DNA of 64,000 nucleotides from Cellulomonas gilvus ATCC 13127 (GCF_000218545.1 NC_015671.1:868001-932000); one strand, 5' to 3'. Numbered from the stretch's first letter, positions 24,867 through 33,598 are shown. Notes: generated from the letters alone by a model not told the origin. Program-made: numbers and translations.

Positions 24867-26077
24867 ACGCGCTGCCGGGCGATCCGACCGCAGTCCGCAC
24901 CGTGGCGGCGACGGTGCTCGAGACGACCACCGCGATGACGGAGGTCGGGAGCATCGTCGGCGCGCAGCGCACCGCGCTCAGCTGGGAGGGCGACGCGGCC
25001 GACGCCGTCGAGCGTCGTCTGACCACGACTCTCGCGGGTGCGGACGGGCTCGGCTCGGCCGCCGCGGACGTCGCAGCCGCGCTGCTGGACTACGCGGACG
25101 TGCTCGACAAGGCGCAGGATGCCGCACGGGACGCGGCGGCGGATGCCGCGAGGGCGCGCCGGCGCTACGAGGCCGACCGGTTCGACCTCCTCGCGTACGC
25201 GGAGCACGCGGTGGCGCGCGGCGCACTGCTCGCGGCGGGCGCGGCCGCACAGGTCGCGGCGCGGGTCGCGGCCGACCGCATCCGGGCGGCCATGGGGGCC
25301 GGCGTGCCGGCAGCGGACGCGCTGGCCGACGTGGTGCACCGCGACCGTGCGGTGCCGGACGACGTGCTGACGCGCGGTTCGTTCGACCCGGAGGACGTGC
25401 AGCAGCACGCGATCGGCTCGTGCTACGTGCTCTCGACGCTCATGGGTCTGCTGCGCACCGATGCGGGCGACGACTTCCTGCGTGAGCACGTGCGGTGGGA
25501 CCCGGCGCGGCGCGGCTACGTCGTGACGCTGTACGACGACGGCAAGCCGGTCGAGGTGCTCGTCGACGCCGTGTACGACGAGGGCGTCGAGCACGGTCCG
25601 GGTGGTAACGGCGTGGGGATCGTCTCGATCTACGAGGCGGCGCTCGGGCTCCACCTCGGCTACACCGATCTCGACAACGGTGGCCTGCCGGAGCACGCGA
25701 TGGAGACGATCACCGGCCGCGACGCGGACGCATACTCGACGACGGACAGCGGCAGGAACGGCTGGGCGCGGTCGCAGGACGACATCCGGGACCGGCTCCA
25801 GGACGGCGCCTCGGTCACGGCCGACACGGGCGGTCGGCCCGACCCGACCGAGGTCCAGGCCCAGGTACGCCGTAACGGGCAGGTGGTGGACGTCGACGTG
25901 ACGGTCTCGGGTGCGCACGCCTACATGGTCGAGCGGATCGAGGCCGACGGGTCGGTCTGGGTCCGCAACCCGTGGGGGGTCGGGAACCCGTACGACGACG
26001 GCGAGGCCTTCCGGCTCACCGCGCAGGACTTCGCGCGCATCTTCGGGCGTGTCTCGGTCTCGGAGGTGCCCGCATGA
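24863..26077 (+). CDS. Calpain-like cysteine protease effector with N-terminal WXG/LXG-type helical domain
   Basis: 404 residues from GTG 24863. Residues about 5-150 are helical with SWEGDAADAVERRL, as in N-terminal domains of type VII-exported polymorphic toxins. Residues about 165-400 form a papain-fold domain of the calpain (C2) type: QQHAIGSCYVLSTL gives catalytic Cys187 with an oxyanion Gln just before, SGAHAYMVERI gives His352, and VWVRNPWG gives Asn369 in the calpain-specific NPWG motif. No signal peptide or membrane helix, consistent with type VII export. The following gene starts inside its stop codon (ATGA). Likely an antibacterial or host-directed protease effector; target unknown. 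Confidence 0.78.
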   Translation: MNALPGDPTAVRTVAATVLETTTAMTEVGSIVGAQRTALSWEGDAADAVERRLTTTLAGADGLGSAAADVAAALLDYADVLDKAQDAARDAAADAARARRRYEADRFDLLAYAEHAVARGALLAAGAAAQVAARVAADRIRAAMGAGVPAADALADVVHRDRAVPDDVLTRGSFDPEDVQQHAIGSCYVLSTLMGLLRTDAGDDFLREHVRWDPARRGYVVTLYDDGKPVEVLVDAVYDEGVEHGPGGNGVGIVSIYEAALGLHLGYTDLDNGGLPEHAMETITGRDADAYSTTDSGRNGWARSQDDIRDRLQDGASVTADTGGRPDPTEVQAQVRRNGQVVDVDVTVSGAHAYMVERIEADGSVWVRNPWGVGNPYDDGEAFRLTAQDFARIFGRVSVSEVPA

Positions 26078-26370
26078 GTGCGCAGGACTTCACGGTGCAG
26101 GTGGCGACACAGCGCCGCATCGACGGTGCGCTCGTCGCGGTGGGCGGTGTGGATGTCGCGGACGGCGAGCTGCGCGTGCACGTCGGTGTGGGGCATCCGG
26201 GTGCGGGGCGACCGGCGTGGCTCGCGGTGGGCCGCTCGCTCACGGTGCCCGGCTGGGGTGCGCTGCACGTGCGGGACGTCGACCTGGCCGCACCGGGCCG
26301 CGGCCTGTTCTCGTTCGAGCCCGAGCCGGGGCGGTCGCCCGCGGGCGGCGCACGGCAGGTCGGCTCGTGA
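26074..26370 (+). CDS. Small cytoplasmic protein, candidate immunity protein for the calpain-like effector
   Basis: 98 residues from ATG 26074, overlapping the effector stop. Beta-rich, with no signal peptide. It aligns by eye with the mature part of the next protein: GALVAVGGVDVADGELRVHVG with TALVGLGGVSPDGCSVYVG, then PAWLAVGRSLTVPG with GWIGVGDEFEVGGG, and GLFSFEPEP with TFWFSPDEP. So the two genes are paralogs, one cytoplasmic and one lipid-anchored. A small protein coupled directly behind a toxin-like protease is the usual place for an immunity gene. No known family was recognised. Confidence 0.6.
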   Translation: MSAQDFTVQVATQRRIDGALVAVGGVDVADGELRVHVGVGHPGAGRPAWLAVGRSLTVPGWGALHVRDVDLAAPGRGLFSFEPEPGRSPAGGARQVGS

Positions 26371-26870
26371 CGGCTGCGGGTGGCCGCGCGTGCCGCGCCG
26401 CCACGGGGTGGCGCTCCGCCGTGGGGGCGGTGGCGCTCGTCGCCCTGCTCGCGGCGTGCGGGTCGGGCGGGTCGGGTGACTCGGAGCCGACCGGCGACGG
26501 GGGCGGCACCGCAGGGCCTCCGCCGGACCCGGAGCGCGACCAGCACGCGGCCTGCACGCGAACCGCGACGCCTCCGCCGGGCGGTGCGACCTCGAGCGCG
26601 GCGGGTGGCGCGCAGGCGACCCTGGGCACCGCGCTCGTCGGGCTCGGCGGCGTCTCGCCGGACGGCTGCTCGGTGTACGTCGGCCGCGACCCCGAGGGCC
26701 GGTTGCGCGGCGACGAGGGCTGGATCGGCGTGGGTGACGAGTTCGAGGTGGGCGGCGGCACAGCGATGCTCGTCTCGGTCGAGCGCCGCGCCGCCGGCGA
26801 CGAGGGGACGGGCACGGGCGGCTACGGGGCGACGTTCTGGTTCTCGCCGGACGAGCCGGCCACGCCCTGA
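26367..26870 (+). CDS. Lipoprotein paralog of the preceding small protein
   Basis: 167 residues from GTG 26367, overlapping the previous stop (GTGA). A lipoprotein signal peptide ends in LLAAC, with lipidated Cys31. A Gly/Pro/Asp-rich linker leads to a beta-rich domain of about 85 residues that resembles the upstream 98-residue protein. It is therefore expected on the outer face of the membrane. It could protect against effector arriving from outside, while the cytoplasmic copy protects the producer; this is inference. The four genes from 24552 overlap end to start. Confidence 0.65.
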   Translation: MTAAGGRACRAATGWRSAVGAVALVALLAACGSGGSGDSEPTGDGGGTAGPPPDPERDQHAACTRTATPPPGGATSSAAGGAQATLGTALVGLGGVSPDGCSVYVGRDPEGRLRGDEGWIGVGDEFEVGGGTAMLVSVERRAAGDEGTGTGGYGATFWFSPDEPATP

Positions 26871-26894
26871 CCGCTGGCCGCCGGGCCGCGGTCA
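26868..26894. terminator. Bidirectional terminator formed by two convergent stop codons
   Basis: TGACCGC (26868-26874) pairs with GCGGTCA (26888-26894), and inner GGCC pairs with GGCC. The TGA of the lipoprotein gene and the TGA of the convergent lacI-type gene (26892-26894) both lie in the stem. Confidence 0.65.
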
Positions 26895-27941
26895 GGACCG
26901 ACGCGGCGCCGCCGTGCTGCTGCGCTCGATGAGCGTGGTGGGGACCAGCACGTGCTGGTCGTCGAGCGACTCGCCGCCCTCGACCTGACGCAGCAGCAGC
27001 TCGATCAGGCGCTCGCCGATCTGCGCGAAGTCCTGACGCACCGACGTCAGGGGTGGCCACAGGTACTCGGCGAGCGGGATGTCGTCGAACCCGACCACCG
27101 AGACGTCCTCGGGGACGCGGCGCCCCTGCTCGTAGAGCGCGCGCACCAGGCCCGCAGCCATCTCGTCGTTCGCGCACAGCACGGCCGTGACGTCGGCGTC
27201 CGCGGCGACCGCGAGCCCGTTCACGTAGCCCGAGCGGGCGCTCCAGTCGCCGTGCAGCGGCGGGGGCACGTCCCGCCCCGCGGCGCGCAGCGCGTCCGCC
27301 CACGCGGCGGCGCGCATCTGCGCGGGGTTGGAGTCCAGCGGGCCCGCCAGGTGGTGCACGGTGCGGTGGCCCAGGCCGAGCAGGTGGTCGACGGCCGCGA
27401 TCGTGCCCGACGTCTGGTCCGCACCGACGGCGGGGTGGTGTCCCACGAAGCGTGAGTCGGACACCACGACGGGCACGCGCGGCGGCAGCGCGAGCGTGGT
27501 GGGCGTCGCGGTCTCGGCGCGGATGATGACCAGACCGTCGATGGACTGGTGCGTGAGGCGCTGCACGGCCGCGTCGACGTCGGCCGACGACGGGGTCTCG
27601 ACGTCGACGAGCGTCACGGTGTACCGCTCGCGCCGCGCGGCCTCGACCACGGCCTCCATGGTGCGGGCCTCACCGGTGCGGGACAGCCGGTGCGCCACCA
27701 GGCCGATCGTGCGGAAGCTGCCGTAGCGCAACGCGCGGGCGGCGTTGTTCGGCGAGTAGCCCAGCTGCTCCATCGCGTCGAGCACGCGCTGACGCGTCTC
27801 GGGCCGGACGTTGAGCGCGCTCGTCGAGACGCGGGAGACTGTCTGCGGGGAGACGCCGGCGAGCCGCGCGACGTCGCCGATGGAGGGGCCGGTGCGGCGC
27901 CGGCCCCGGGTCGGGGCGGCCGCGGCTGCGTCGTCGGGCAT
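26892..27941 (-). CDS. LacI-family transcriptional regulator of the galactan locus
   Basis: About 349 residues from ATG 27941; a GTG at 27947 is an alternative. The N-terminal helix-turn-helix and hinge are clear: SIGDVARLAGVSPQTVSRVS, then RQRVLDAMEQLGYSPNNAARAL. The periplasmic-binding-protein-like ligand domain shows IDGLVII, PVVVSDSR, VLCANDEMAAGLVRAL and VSVVGFDDIPLAEYLWPPLT, all typical. It likely binds a sugar released from the polymer that the neighbouring enzymes attack, and represses until it is present. An operator-like palindrome lies at 27958-27971, immediately behind its likely -10 (TATGCT at 27948-27953), so autoregulation is expected; the mRNA appears leaderless. Confidence 0.93.
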   Translation of the reverse strand: MPDDAAAAAPTRGRRRTGPSIGDVARLAGVSPQTVSRVSTSALNVRPETRQRVLDAMEQLGYSPNNAARALRYGSFRTIGLVAHRLSRTGEARTMEAVVEAARRERYTVTLVDVETPSSADVDAAVQRLTHQSIDGLVIIRAETATPTTLALPPRVPVVVSDSRFVGHHPAVGADQTSGTIAAVDHLLGLGHRTVHHLAGPLDSNPAQMRAAAWADALRAAGRDVPPPLHGDWSARSGYVNGLAVAADADVTAVLCANDEMAAGLVRALYEQGRRVPEDVSVVGFDDIPLAEYLWPPLTSVRQDFAQIGERLIELLLRQVEGGESLDDQHVLVPTTLIERSSTAAPRRS

Positions 27942-27957
27942 CGCCACAGCATAGCGA

Positions 27958-27971
27958 TGGCGACGTCACCA
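27958..27971. promoter_or_regulatory. LacI-type operator 1 (autoregulatory)
   Basis: TGGCGACGTCACCA, one mismatch from the palindrome TGGTGACGTCACCA. It sits between the -10 (TATGCT, 27948-27953, - strand) and the expected -35 of the lacI-type gene. Confidence 0.75.
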
Positions 27972-28013
27972 AGGGGGAGACCCGCTGATCGGGTCGCCGA
28001 AACTCTCCGATCG

Positions 28014-28027
28014 TGGCAACGTCACCA
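28014..28027. promoter_or_regulatory. LacI-type operator 2
   Basis: TGGCAACGTCACCA. Lies 19 bp upstream of the -35 of the transporter operon and 42 bp from operator 1. Confidence 0.75.
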
Positions 28028-28046
28028 TATCGTGACCCGGCCCGCG

Positions 28047-28076
28047 TTGACACCCCGCCCGGCCACGTGGTTATCT
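28047..28076 (+). promoter_or_regulatory. Promoter of the ABC transporter operon
   Basis: A perfect -35 TTGACA at 28047-28052 with a weaker -10 (TTATCT at 28071-28076, spacer 18). Operators flank it at 28014-28027 and 28091-28104, a layout that fits repression by occlusion or looping. Confidence 0.7.
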
Positions 28077-28090
28077 CGGGGGCAACGGCA

Positions 28091-28104
28091 TGGTGACGTA
28101 AACA
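28091..28104. promoter_or_regulatory. LacI-type operator 3
   Basis: TGGTGACGTAAACA, the least symmetric copy. It lies just downstream of the predicted transcription start of the transporter operon. Confidence 0.7.
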
Positions 28105-28131
28105 TGTCGGTACACGAAGGAGTGCACACCC

Positions 28132-29049
28132 GTGGCCCAGCTGACCGCCGTCGCACCGGCGTCCCGCACACGCAAGGGGCGAAGCCTGCGCGGTTCCTGG
28201 ACCGGCTGGGGTTTCGTCGGCCCGTTCATGATCGTCTTCGCGCTGGTCTTCCTGGCGCCGATCGCGTACTCGATCTACCTCAGCCTGTTCCGCAAGCAGC
28301 TCGTCGGCGGCAACGCGTTCGTCGGCGTCGACAACTACACGCAGGCGTTCCAGGACCCCCAGTTCTGGTCCGGGTTCGGCCACGTCGTGACGTTCCTCGC
28401 GGTGCAGGTGCCGATCATGCTCGGCATCGCGCTCCTGGTGGCGCTCGCGCTCGACAGCGGACGGCTCTACGGCCGCAACTTCTTCCGGATCTCGATCTTC
28501 CTGCCGTACGCGGTCCCCGCGGTCGTCGCGACCCTGATGTGGGGCTTCATGTACGGCACGCGGTTCGGGCTGGTGGGCAACATCAACAAGGCGCTGGGTG
28601 TGGACCTGCCCAACCCGCTGTCGCCCGACCTGGTGCTCGCGTCGATCGGCAACATCGTGACCTGGGAGTTCGTCGGCTACAACATGCTGATCTTCTACTC
28701 GGCGCTGCGCGTGATCCCCGGCACGCTGTACGAGGCCGCCGAGATCGACGGCGCCGGCCAGTGGCGGGTCATCCGGGCGATCAAGCTCCCCGCGATCCGC
28801 GGCGCGCTCGTCATCGCGACGATCTTCTCGATCATCGGCAGCTTCCAGCTGTTCAACGAGCCGAGCATCCTGCAGAGCCTCGCGCCGAACGCGATCACCA
28901 CGTACTTCACCCCGAACCTGTACGCCTACTCGCTGTCCTTCTCGGGTCAGCAGTACAACTACTCGGCCACCGTCGCGATCGTCATGGGCCTGATCACCAT
29001 GGTCATCGCCTACGTGGTCCAGCTGCGCGGCATGCGCAAGGAGGCCTGA
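28132..29049 (+). CDS. Sugar ABC transporter permease, first subunit (MalF type)
   Basis: 305 residues from GTG 28132 after GAAGGAG. Six hydrophobic segments are visible, beginning GWGFVGPFMIVFALVFLAPIAY. The cytoplasmic EAA loop reads EAAEIDGAGQWRVIRAIKLP, which docks on the ATPase. It forms the membrane channel of a CUT1-type oligosaccharide importer together with the next gene. No ATPase is encoded in the locus; a shared MsiK-like ATPase elsewhere is the usual actinobacterial solution. Confidence 0.92.
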   Translation: MAQLTAVAPASRTRKGRSLRGSWTGWGFVGPFMIVFALVFLAPIAYSIYLSLFRKQLVGGNAFVGVDNYTQAFQDPQFWSGFGHVVTFLAVQVPIMLGIALLVALALDSGRLYGRNFFRISIFLPYAVPAVVATLMWGFMYGTRFGLVGNINKALGVDLPNPLSPDLVLASIGNIVTWEFVGYNMLIFYSALRVIPGTLYEAAEIDGAGQWRVIRAIKLPAIRGALVIATIFSIIGSFQLFNEPSILQSLAPNAITTYFTPNLYAYSLSFSGQQYNYSATVAIVMGLITMVIAYVVQLRGMRKEA

Positions 29050-29050
29050 C

Positions 29051-29986
29051 GTGACCGGCACCGACCTCGCCCCCGCGCGGCGCACCACCCGCACGGGCCG
29101 CGGACCGGCACGGCTGCGGCCGCTGCCGCCGCGCTCGGCGCGTCGCCAGCGCAAGAGCCCGCTGCTGACCGCGCTCACCGCGATCGTCCTGCTCTACAGC
29201 CTGGTCCCGCTCGCGTGGCTGCTGATCAACGCGACCAAGTCGCAGTCGGACCTGTTCGACTCGTTCGGCCTGTGGTTCGGCGACGGCTTCGCGCTGTGGG
29301 ACAACATCCGCGCCACGCTCACGTACGACGACGGCATCTTCGTGCGGTGGCTCGGCAACACCGTGCTGTACGTGGTGCTGGGCGCCGGCGGTGCGACCGC
29401 GCTGGCCGTGCTCGGCGGCTACGGGCTCGCGAAGTTCCGGTTCCCGGGCAAGCGGTGGGTCTTCGCCGTGGTCATCGGCGCGGTCGCGGTGCCCGGCACG
29501 GCGCTCGCGGTCCCGACGTTCCTCATGTTCAGCAAGATGGGCCTCACCAACACGCCGTGGGCCGTCATCATCCCGTCGCTGATCTCGCCGTTCGGGCTGT
29601 ACCTCATGTGGACGTTCGCCGCGGAGGCGATCCCCACCGAGCTGCTCGAGGCGGCGCGCATGGACGGTGCGGGGGAGGTGCGGACGTTCTTCCGCATCTG
29701 CCTGCCGCTGCTGGCCCCCGGCATCGTCACGGTGCTGCTGTTCACCATGGTCGCGACGTGGAACAACTACTTCCTGCCGCTCATCATGCTCAAGGACCCC
29801 ACGTGGTACCCGCTGACGCTGGGACTCAACGCGTGGAACGCCCAGGCCGCCACCGCCGGCGGCGAGGCGGTGTTCAACCTGGTGATCACCGGTTCGGTGC
29901 TCACCATCCTGCCCCTGATCGTCGCCTTCCTGTTCCTGCAGCGGTACTGGCAGTCGGGTCTGGCTGCGGGTTCGGTCAAGGAGTAG
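29051..29986 (+). CDS. Sugar ABC transporter permease, second subunit (MalG type)
   Basis: 311 residues from GTG 29051, 1 nt after the previous stop. A basic N-terminal tail of about 38 residues precedes six hydrophobic segments. The EAA loop is ELLEAARMDGAGEVRTFFRI. The C-terminus ends QRYWQSGLAAGSVKE, the typical MalG-type end with the GAVKG-like motif. Partner of the upstream permease. Confidence 0.92.
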   Translation: MTGTDLAPARRTTRTGRGPARLRPLPPRSARRQRKSPLLTALTAIVLLYSLVPLAWLLINATKSQSDLFDSFGLWFGDGFALWDNIRATLTYDDGIFVRWLGNTVLYVVLGAGGATALAVLGGYGLAKFRFPGKRWVFAVVIGAVAVPGTALAVPTFLMFSKMGLTNTPWAVIIPSLISPFGLYLMWTFAAEAIPTELLEAARMDGAGEVRTFFRICLPLLAPGIVTVLLFTMVATWNNYFLPLIMLKDPTWYPLTLGLNAWNAQAATAGGEAVFNLVITGSVLTILPLIVAFLFLQRYWQSGLAAGSVKE

Positions 29987-30025
29987 CGCACCACCCCCGG
30001 CGCCCGTCGGGCATCCCCCGCCCGA

Positions 30026-30039
30026 TGGTCACGTCACCA
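30026..30039. promoter_or_regulatory. LacI-type operator 4
   Basis: TGGTCACGTCACCA, between the second permease and the binding-protein gene. It may act as a roadblock or mark an internal promoter that I could not define. Confidence 0.65.
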
Positions 30040-30088
30040 CGCAGTTCCCCCATCGACACCTCAACGACAACGAAGTGAGAGGACAGTC

Positions 30089-31423
30089 ATGACCCCCACG
30101 TTCCGCACGGTGACGCGCACCGCCGCCGTCGCCGCGGCCCTGGCGCTCGCCCTGACCGCCTGCGGCGGCGGCGACACCAAGGACGACGCCACCACCCCCG
30201 CGGGTGGCGACACCCCCGCCGCCGGAGGTCTCTCCGGGTCCCTGACGGTGTGGGCCTGGGAGCCCACCCTCGAGAAGGTCGTCGCCGACTTCGAGACCGC
30301 CAACCCCGACGTCGACGTCGAGCTGGTCAACGCCGGCACGGGCAACGACCAGTACACGGCGCTCCAGAACGCGATCGCCGCGGGTTCGGGCGTCCCGGAC
30401 GTCGGTCAGATCGAGTACTACGCGCTGCCGCAGTTCGCGCTCGGCGAGTCGCTCGCGGACCTCGGTCCGCTCGGTGCGACCGAGCTCGACGGCACGTTCA
30501 CGCCCGGCCCGTGGGCCGCGGTCAAGCAGGGCGAGGGCATCTACGGCCTGCCCATGGACTCGGGCCCGATGGCGCTGTTCTACAACAAGGACGTCTTCGA
30601 GAAGGCCGGCGTCGAGGTCCCCACCACGTGGGACGAGTACCTCGAGGCGGCCCGCGCGATCCACAAGGCCGACCCGAACGCCTACATCGCGAACGACACG
30701 GGTGACGCGGGCTTCGCGACCAGCATGATCTGGCAGGCCGGCGGCCAGCCGTACAAGGTCGACGGCACCACCGTCTCGATCGACTTCACGGATCCGGGCA
30801 GCACCAAGTTCGCCGAGCTGTGGCAGAAGCTCATCGACGAGGACCTGCTCGCCCCGATCAGCTCGTGGAGCGACGAGTGGTACCAGGGCCTGGGCAACGG
30901 GTCGATCGCGACCCTGACCATCGGCGCCTGGATGCCGGCGAACCTCGAGTCGGGCGTCCCGGCCGGCAAGGGCAAGTGGCAGGTCGCGCAGATGCCGCAG
31001 TGGGAGGCCGGCGGCTCCGCCACGGCCGAGAACGGCGGCTCGTCGCTCGCGGTGATGAAGGCGTCGAAGAACGCCGAGCTCGCGTACGAGTTCGTCAAGT
31101 ACGCGAACGCCGGTGAGGGCGTCCAGACCCGCATCGACGGCGGTGCGTTCCCGGCCACGACGGCCGAGCTGAACTCCGACGAGTTCAAGAACAAGGAGTT
31201 CCCGTACTTCGGTGGCCAGAAGGTCAACGAGGTGCTCGCGCAGTCCGCTGCGGACGTCGTCGAGGGCTGGCAGTACCTGCCGTTCCAGGTCTACGCGAAT
31301 TCCGTCTTCAACGACAACGTCGGCCAGGCGTACGTCTCCGACACGACGCTCGTCGACGGCCTCGCCGCGTGGCAGAAGGCGTCGGTCGAGTACGGCAAGC
31401 AGCAGGGCTTCACGGTCGAGTGA
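30089..31423 (+). CDS. Sugar ABC transporter substrate-binding lipoprotein
   Basis: 444 residues from ATG 30089 after GAGAGGA. The signal peptide ends with lipobox LTAC (Cys25). The mature part matches family 1 solute-binding proteins: GSLTVWAWEPTLEKVVADFE, GIYGLPMDSGPMALFYNKDVFEKAG and NGGSSLAVMKASKNAELAYEF. It captures an oligosaccharide outside the cell and hands it to the two permeases. Its position between the permeases and a beta-galactosidase suggests galacto-oligosaccharides. Confidence 0.93.
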   Translation: MTPTFRTVTRTAAVAAALALALTACGGGDTKDDATTPAGGDTPAAGGLSGSLTVWAWEPTLEKVVADFETANPDVDVELVNAGTGNDQYTALQNAIAAGSGVPDVGQIEYYALPQFALGESLADLGPLGATELDGTFTPGPWAAVKQGEGIYGLPMDSGPMALFYNKDVFEKAGVEVPTTWDEYLEAARAIHKADPNAYIANDTGDAGFATSMIWQAGGQPYKVDGTTVSIDFTDPGSTKFAELWQKLIDEDLLAPISSWSDEWYQGLGNGSIATLTIGAWMPANLESGVPAGKGKWQVAQMPQWEAGGSATAENGGSSLAVMKASKNAELAYEFVKYANAGEGVQTRIDGGAFPATTAELNSDEFKNKEFPYFGGQKVNEVLAQSAADVVEGWQYLPFQVYANSVFNDNVGQAYVSDTTLVDGLAAWQKASVEYGKQQGFTVE

Positions 31424-31541
31424 GCCCGACCGGTGGCGGCGGCGCAGACCGCCGCCACCGGCCCGGCCCGGGCAGCGTTCCCCCCTGCCCGGGCCGAGCA
31501 CGACCCCCGACCGCCCCGTGACCACCGAGGAGCACCACCCC

Positions 31542-33302
31542 ATGGCCGCGTTCGAGATCGGCGAGCAGGACTTCCTGCTCGACGGCGAGCCGCTGCAGAT
31601 CCTGTCCGGCGCCCTGCACTACTTCCGGGTGCACCCGGACCTGTGGGCGGACCGCATCCGCAAGGCGCGCCTCATGGGGCTCAACACGATCGAGACGTAC
31701 GTCGCGTGGAACGCGCACGCGCCCGAGCGCGGCGTCTTCGACCTCACCGGCAACCTCGACCTGGGTCGCTTCCTCGACCTGGTCGCCGCCGAGGGCCTGC
31801 ACGCGATCGTGCGCCCCGGCCCCTACATCTGTGCCGAGTGGGACAACGGCGGGCTGCCCGCCTGGCTCATGGCGACGCCCGGCGTGGGCGTGCGCACCGC
31901 CGAGCCCCAGTACCTCGAGGCCATCGCCGGCTACTACGACGAGATCCTGGCCGTGGTCGCACCGCGCCAGGTCACGCGCGGCGGACCGGTGCTGATGGTC
32001 CAGGTCGAGAACGAGTACGGCGCGTACGGCGACGACGCCGACTACCTGCGCGCGCTGGTCACGATGATGCGCGAGCGCGGCATCGAGGTGCCGCTCACCA
32101 CGTGCGACCAGGCGAACGACGAGATGCTCGGCCGCGGCGGGCTGCCCGAGCTGCACAAGACGGCGACGTTCGGCTCCCGGAGCCCCGAGCGCCTCGAGAC
32201 GCTCCGTCGCCACCAGCCCACCGGCCCGCTCATGTGCATGGAGTACTGGGACGGGTGGTTCGACTCGTGGGGCGAGCAGCACCACACGACGGACGCCGCG
32301 GAGGCCGCGGCCGACCTGGACCTCCTGCTGTCGCAGGGCGCGTCCGCCAACCTGTACATGTTCCACGGCGGCACCAACCTGGGCTTCACCAACGGCGCCA
32401 ACGACAAGGGCACCTACCTGCCGATCACCACGTCGTACGACTACGACGCGCCGCTCGCGGAGGACGGCAGCCCCACGGCCAAGTACGAGGCGTTCCGTGC
32501 GGTGATCGCACGCCACGCACCCGTGCCCGGTGAGCACCCGGCGCCGCGTGCGAGCGCACCCGTGCTGGACGTCGCGCTGGAGCGTCGCGTGGCGCTCGCC
32601 GACGCGCTGCCGCTGCTGGTCGAGCCCAAGCCGTTCACGCACCTGCCGACGGCCGACGAGATCGGTCAGTGGTCGGGCTTCACGCTGTACCGGACCGACG
32701 TCGAGTCCGACGACGCGCTGCTGTCGGTCGACGAGGTGCGCGACCGCGCGGTCGTCCTGCTCGACGGCGAGCCCGTGGGCACGCTGAGCCGGACCGAGGG
32801 CCTGACCACCACGAGCCTGCCCCCGCGTGCGGGCGTGCTCGACGTGGTGGTCGAGGACCAGGGGCGCGTCAACTACGGCCCGCGCATCGGCGAGGCCAAG
32901 GGGCTCATCGGTGCCGCGCGCACGGCGACGCGTCCGCTCGAGCGGTGGGAGGTGGGCGGACTTCGCCTGGCCACGCTCGACCCCGACCTGCTCACGATGC
33001 TCCACGTGGCCGAGCCGCAGGACGTCGCTCCCGTCGCGGGACCCGCATTCTGCCAGGGCCTGTTCACCTCGGTCCCGGGTGCCGACCACTTCCTGCGGCT
33101 CGACGGCTGGTCCAAGGGGCTCGTCTGGGTCAACGGCACGCTGCTGGGCCGGTACTGGGCCGCAGGCCCCACGCGCACGGTCTACGTCCCGGGGCCGCTG
33201 GTCCGCGTGGACAACGAGATCGTCGTGCTCGAGCTGCACGGCGCGCGCACCGGTACGGCGTCGTTCGTCGCGGGCCCCGACCTCGGGCACACGGAGCGCT
33301 GA
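31542..33302 (+). CDS. Family GH35 beta-galactosidase, cytoplasmic
   Basis: 586 residues from ATG 31542 after GAGGAG. Removes terminal beta-linked galactose. GH35 features are clear: ILSGALHYFRVHPDLWADRI, NTIETYVAWNAHAP, VRPGPYICAEWDNGGLPAWL, the acid/base in VQVENEYGAYG (Glu158) and the nucleophile in CMEYWDGWFDSWG (Glu234), then FHGGTNLGFTNGAN. C-terminal beta domains follow (WSKGLVWVNGTLLGRYW). No signal peptide, so it acts on imported oligosaccharides. Last gene of the transporter operon. Confidence 0.93.
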   Translation: MAAFEIGEQDFLLDGEPLQILSGALHYFRVHPDLWADRIRKARLMGLNTIETYVAWNAHAPERGVFDLTGNLDLGRFLDLVAAEGLHAIVRPGPYICAEWDNGGLPAWLMATPGVGVRTAEPQYLEAIAGYYDEILAVVAPRQVTRGGPVLMVQVENEYGAYGDDADYLRALVTMMRERGIEVPLTTCDQANDEMLGRGGLPELHKTATFGSRSPERLETLRRHQPTGPLMCMEYWDGWFDSWGEQHHTTDAAEAAADLDLLLSQGASANLYMFHGGTNLGFTNGANDKGTYLPITTSYDYDAPLAEDGSPTAKYEAFRAVIARHAPVPGEHPAPRASAPVLDVALERRVALADALPLLVEPKPFTHLPTADEIGQWSGFTLYRTDVESDDALLSVDEVRDRAVVLLDGEPVGTLSRTEGLTTTSLPPRAGVLDVVVEDQGRVNYGPRIGEAKGLIGAARTATRPLERWEVGGLRLATLDPDLLTMLHVAEPQDVAPVAGPAFCQGLFTSVPGADHFLRLDGWSKGLVWVNGTLLGRYWAAGPTRTVYVPGPLVRVDNEIVVLELHGARTGTASFVAGPDLGHTER

Positions 33303-33320
33303 CCCGGAGCACGCGCGTCC

Positions 33321-33362
33321 GACGAAGCGGCGGTCACCCCACGGGGTGGTCGCCGCTTCGTC
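33321..33362 (+). terminator. Terminator of the transporter/GH35 operon
   Basis: A stem of about 19 pairs (two G-T) joins 33321-33339 to 33344-33362, 18 nt after the GH35 stop. Confidence 0.8.
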
Positions 33363-33561
33363 GTACCCGCGGACGAGGGCGCTCGTGCCGTGCGCGGACC
33401 CCGGGGCGCCGTCGGTCGCCGCGGGAGCCTGCCGCCGGCTGCCGGGGCGTCCAGCGTCACGGCCCGATCGCGGCGTCACGGAGCTCTGACCCCTGGGACG
33501 ACCGAGCCTGGGACGGCCGACGCCGGGAGGACGGCGCGCAGGACGGCATGGCCCAGCACGA

Positions 33562-33598
33562 CGGAGCCCCCGACGCCGCGAGTGCGTCGGGGGCTCCG
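33562..33598 (-). terminator. Terminator of the GH30 gene
   Basis: A perfect 15-bp stem joins 33562-33576 to 33584-33598, 19 nt beyond the stop of the - strand GH30 gene. Confidence 0.8.
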
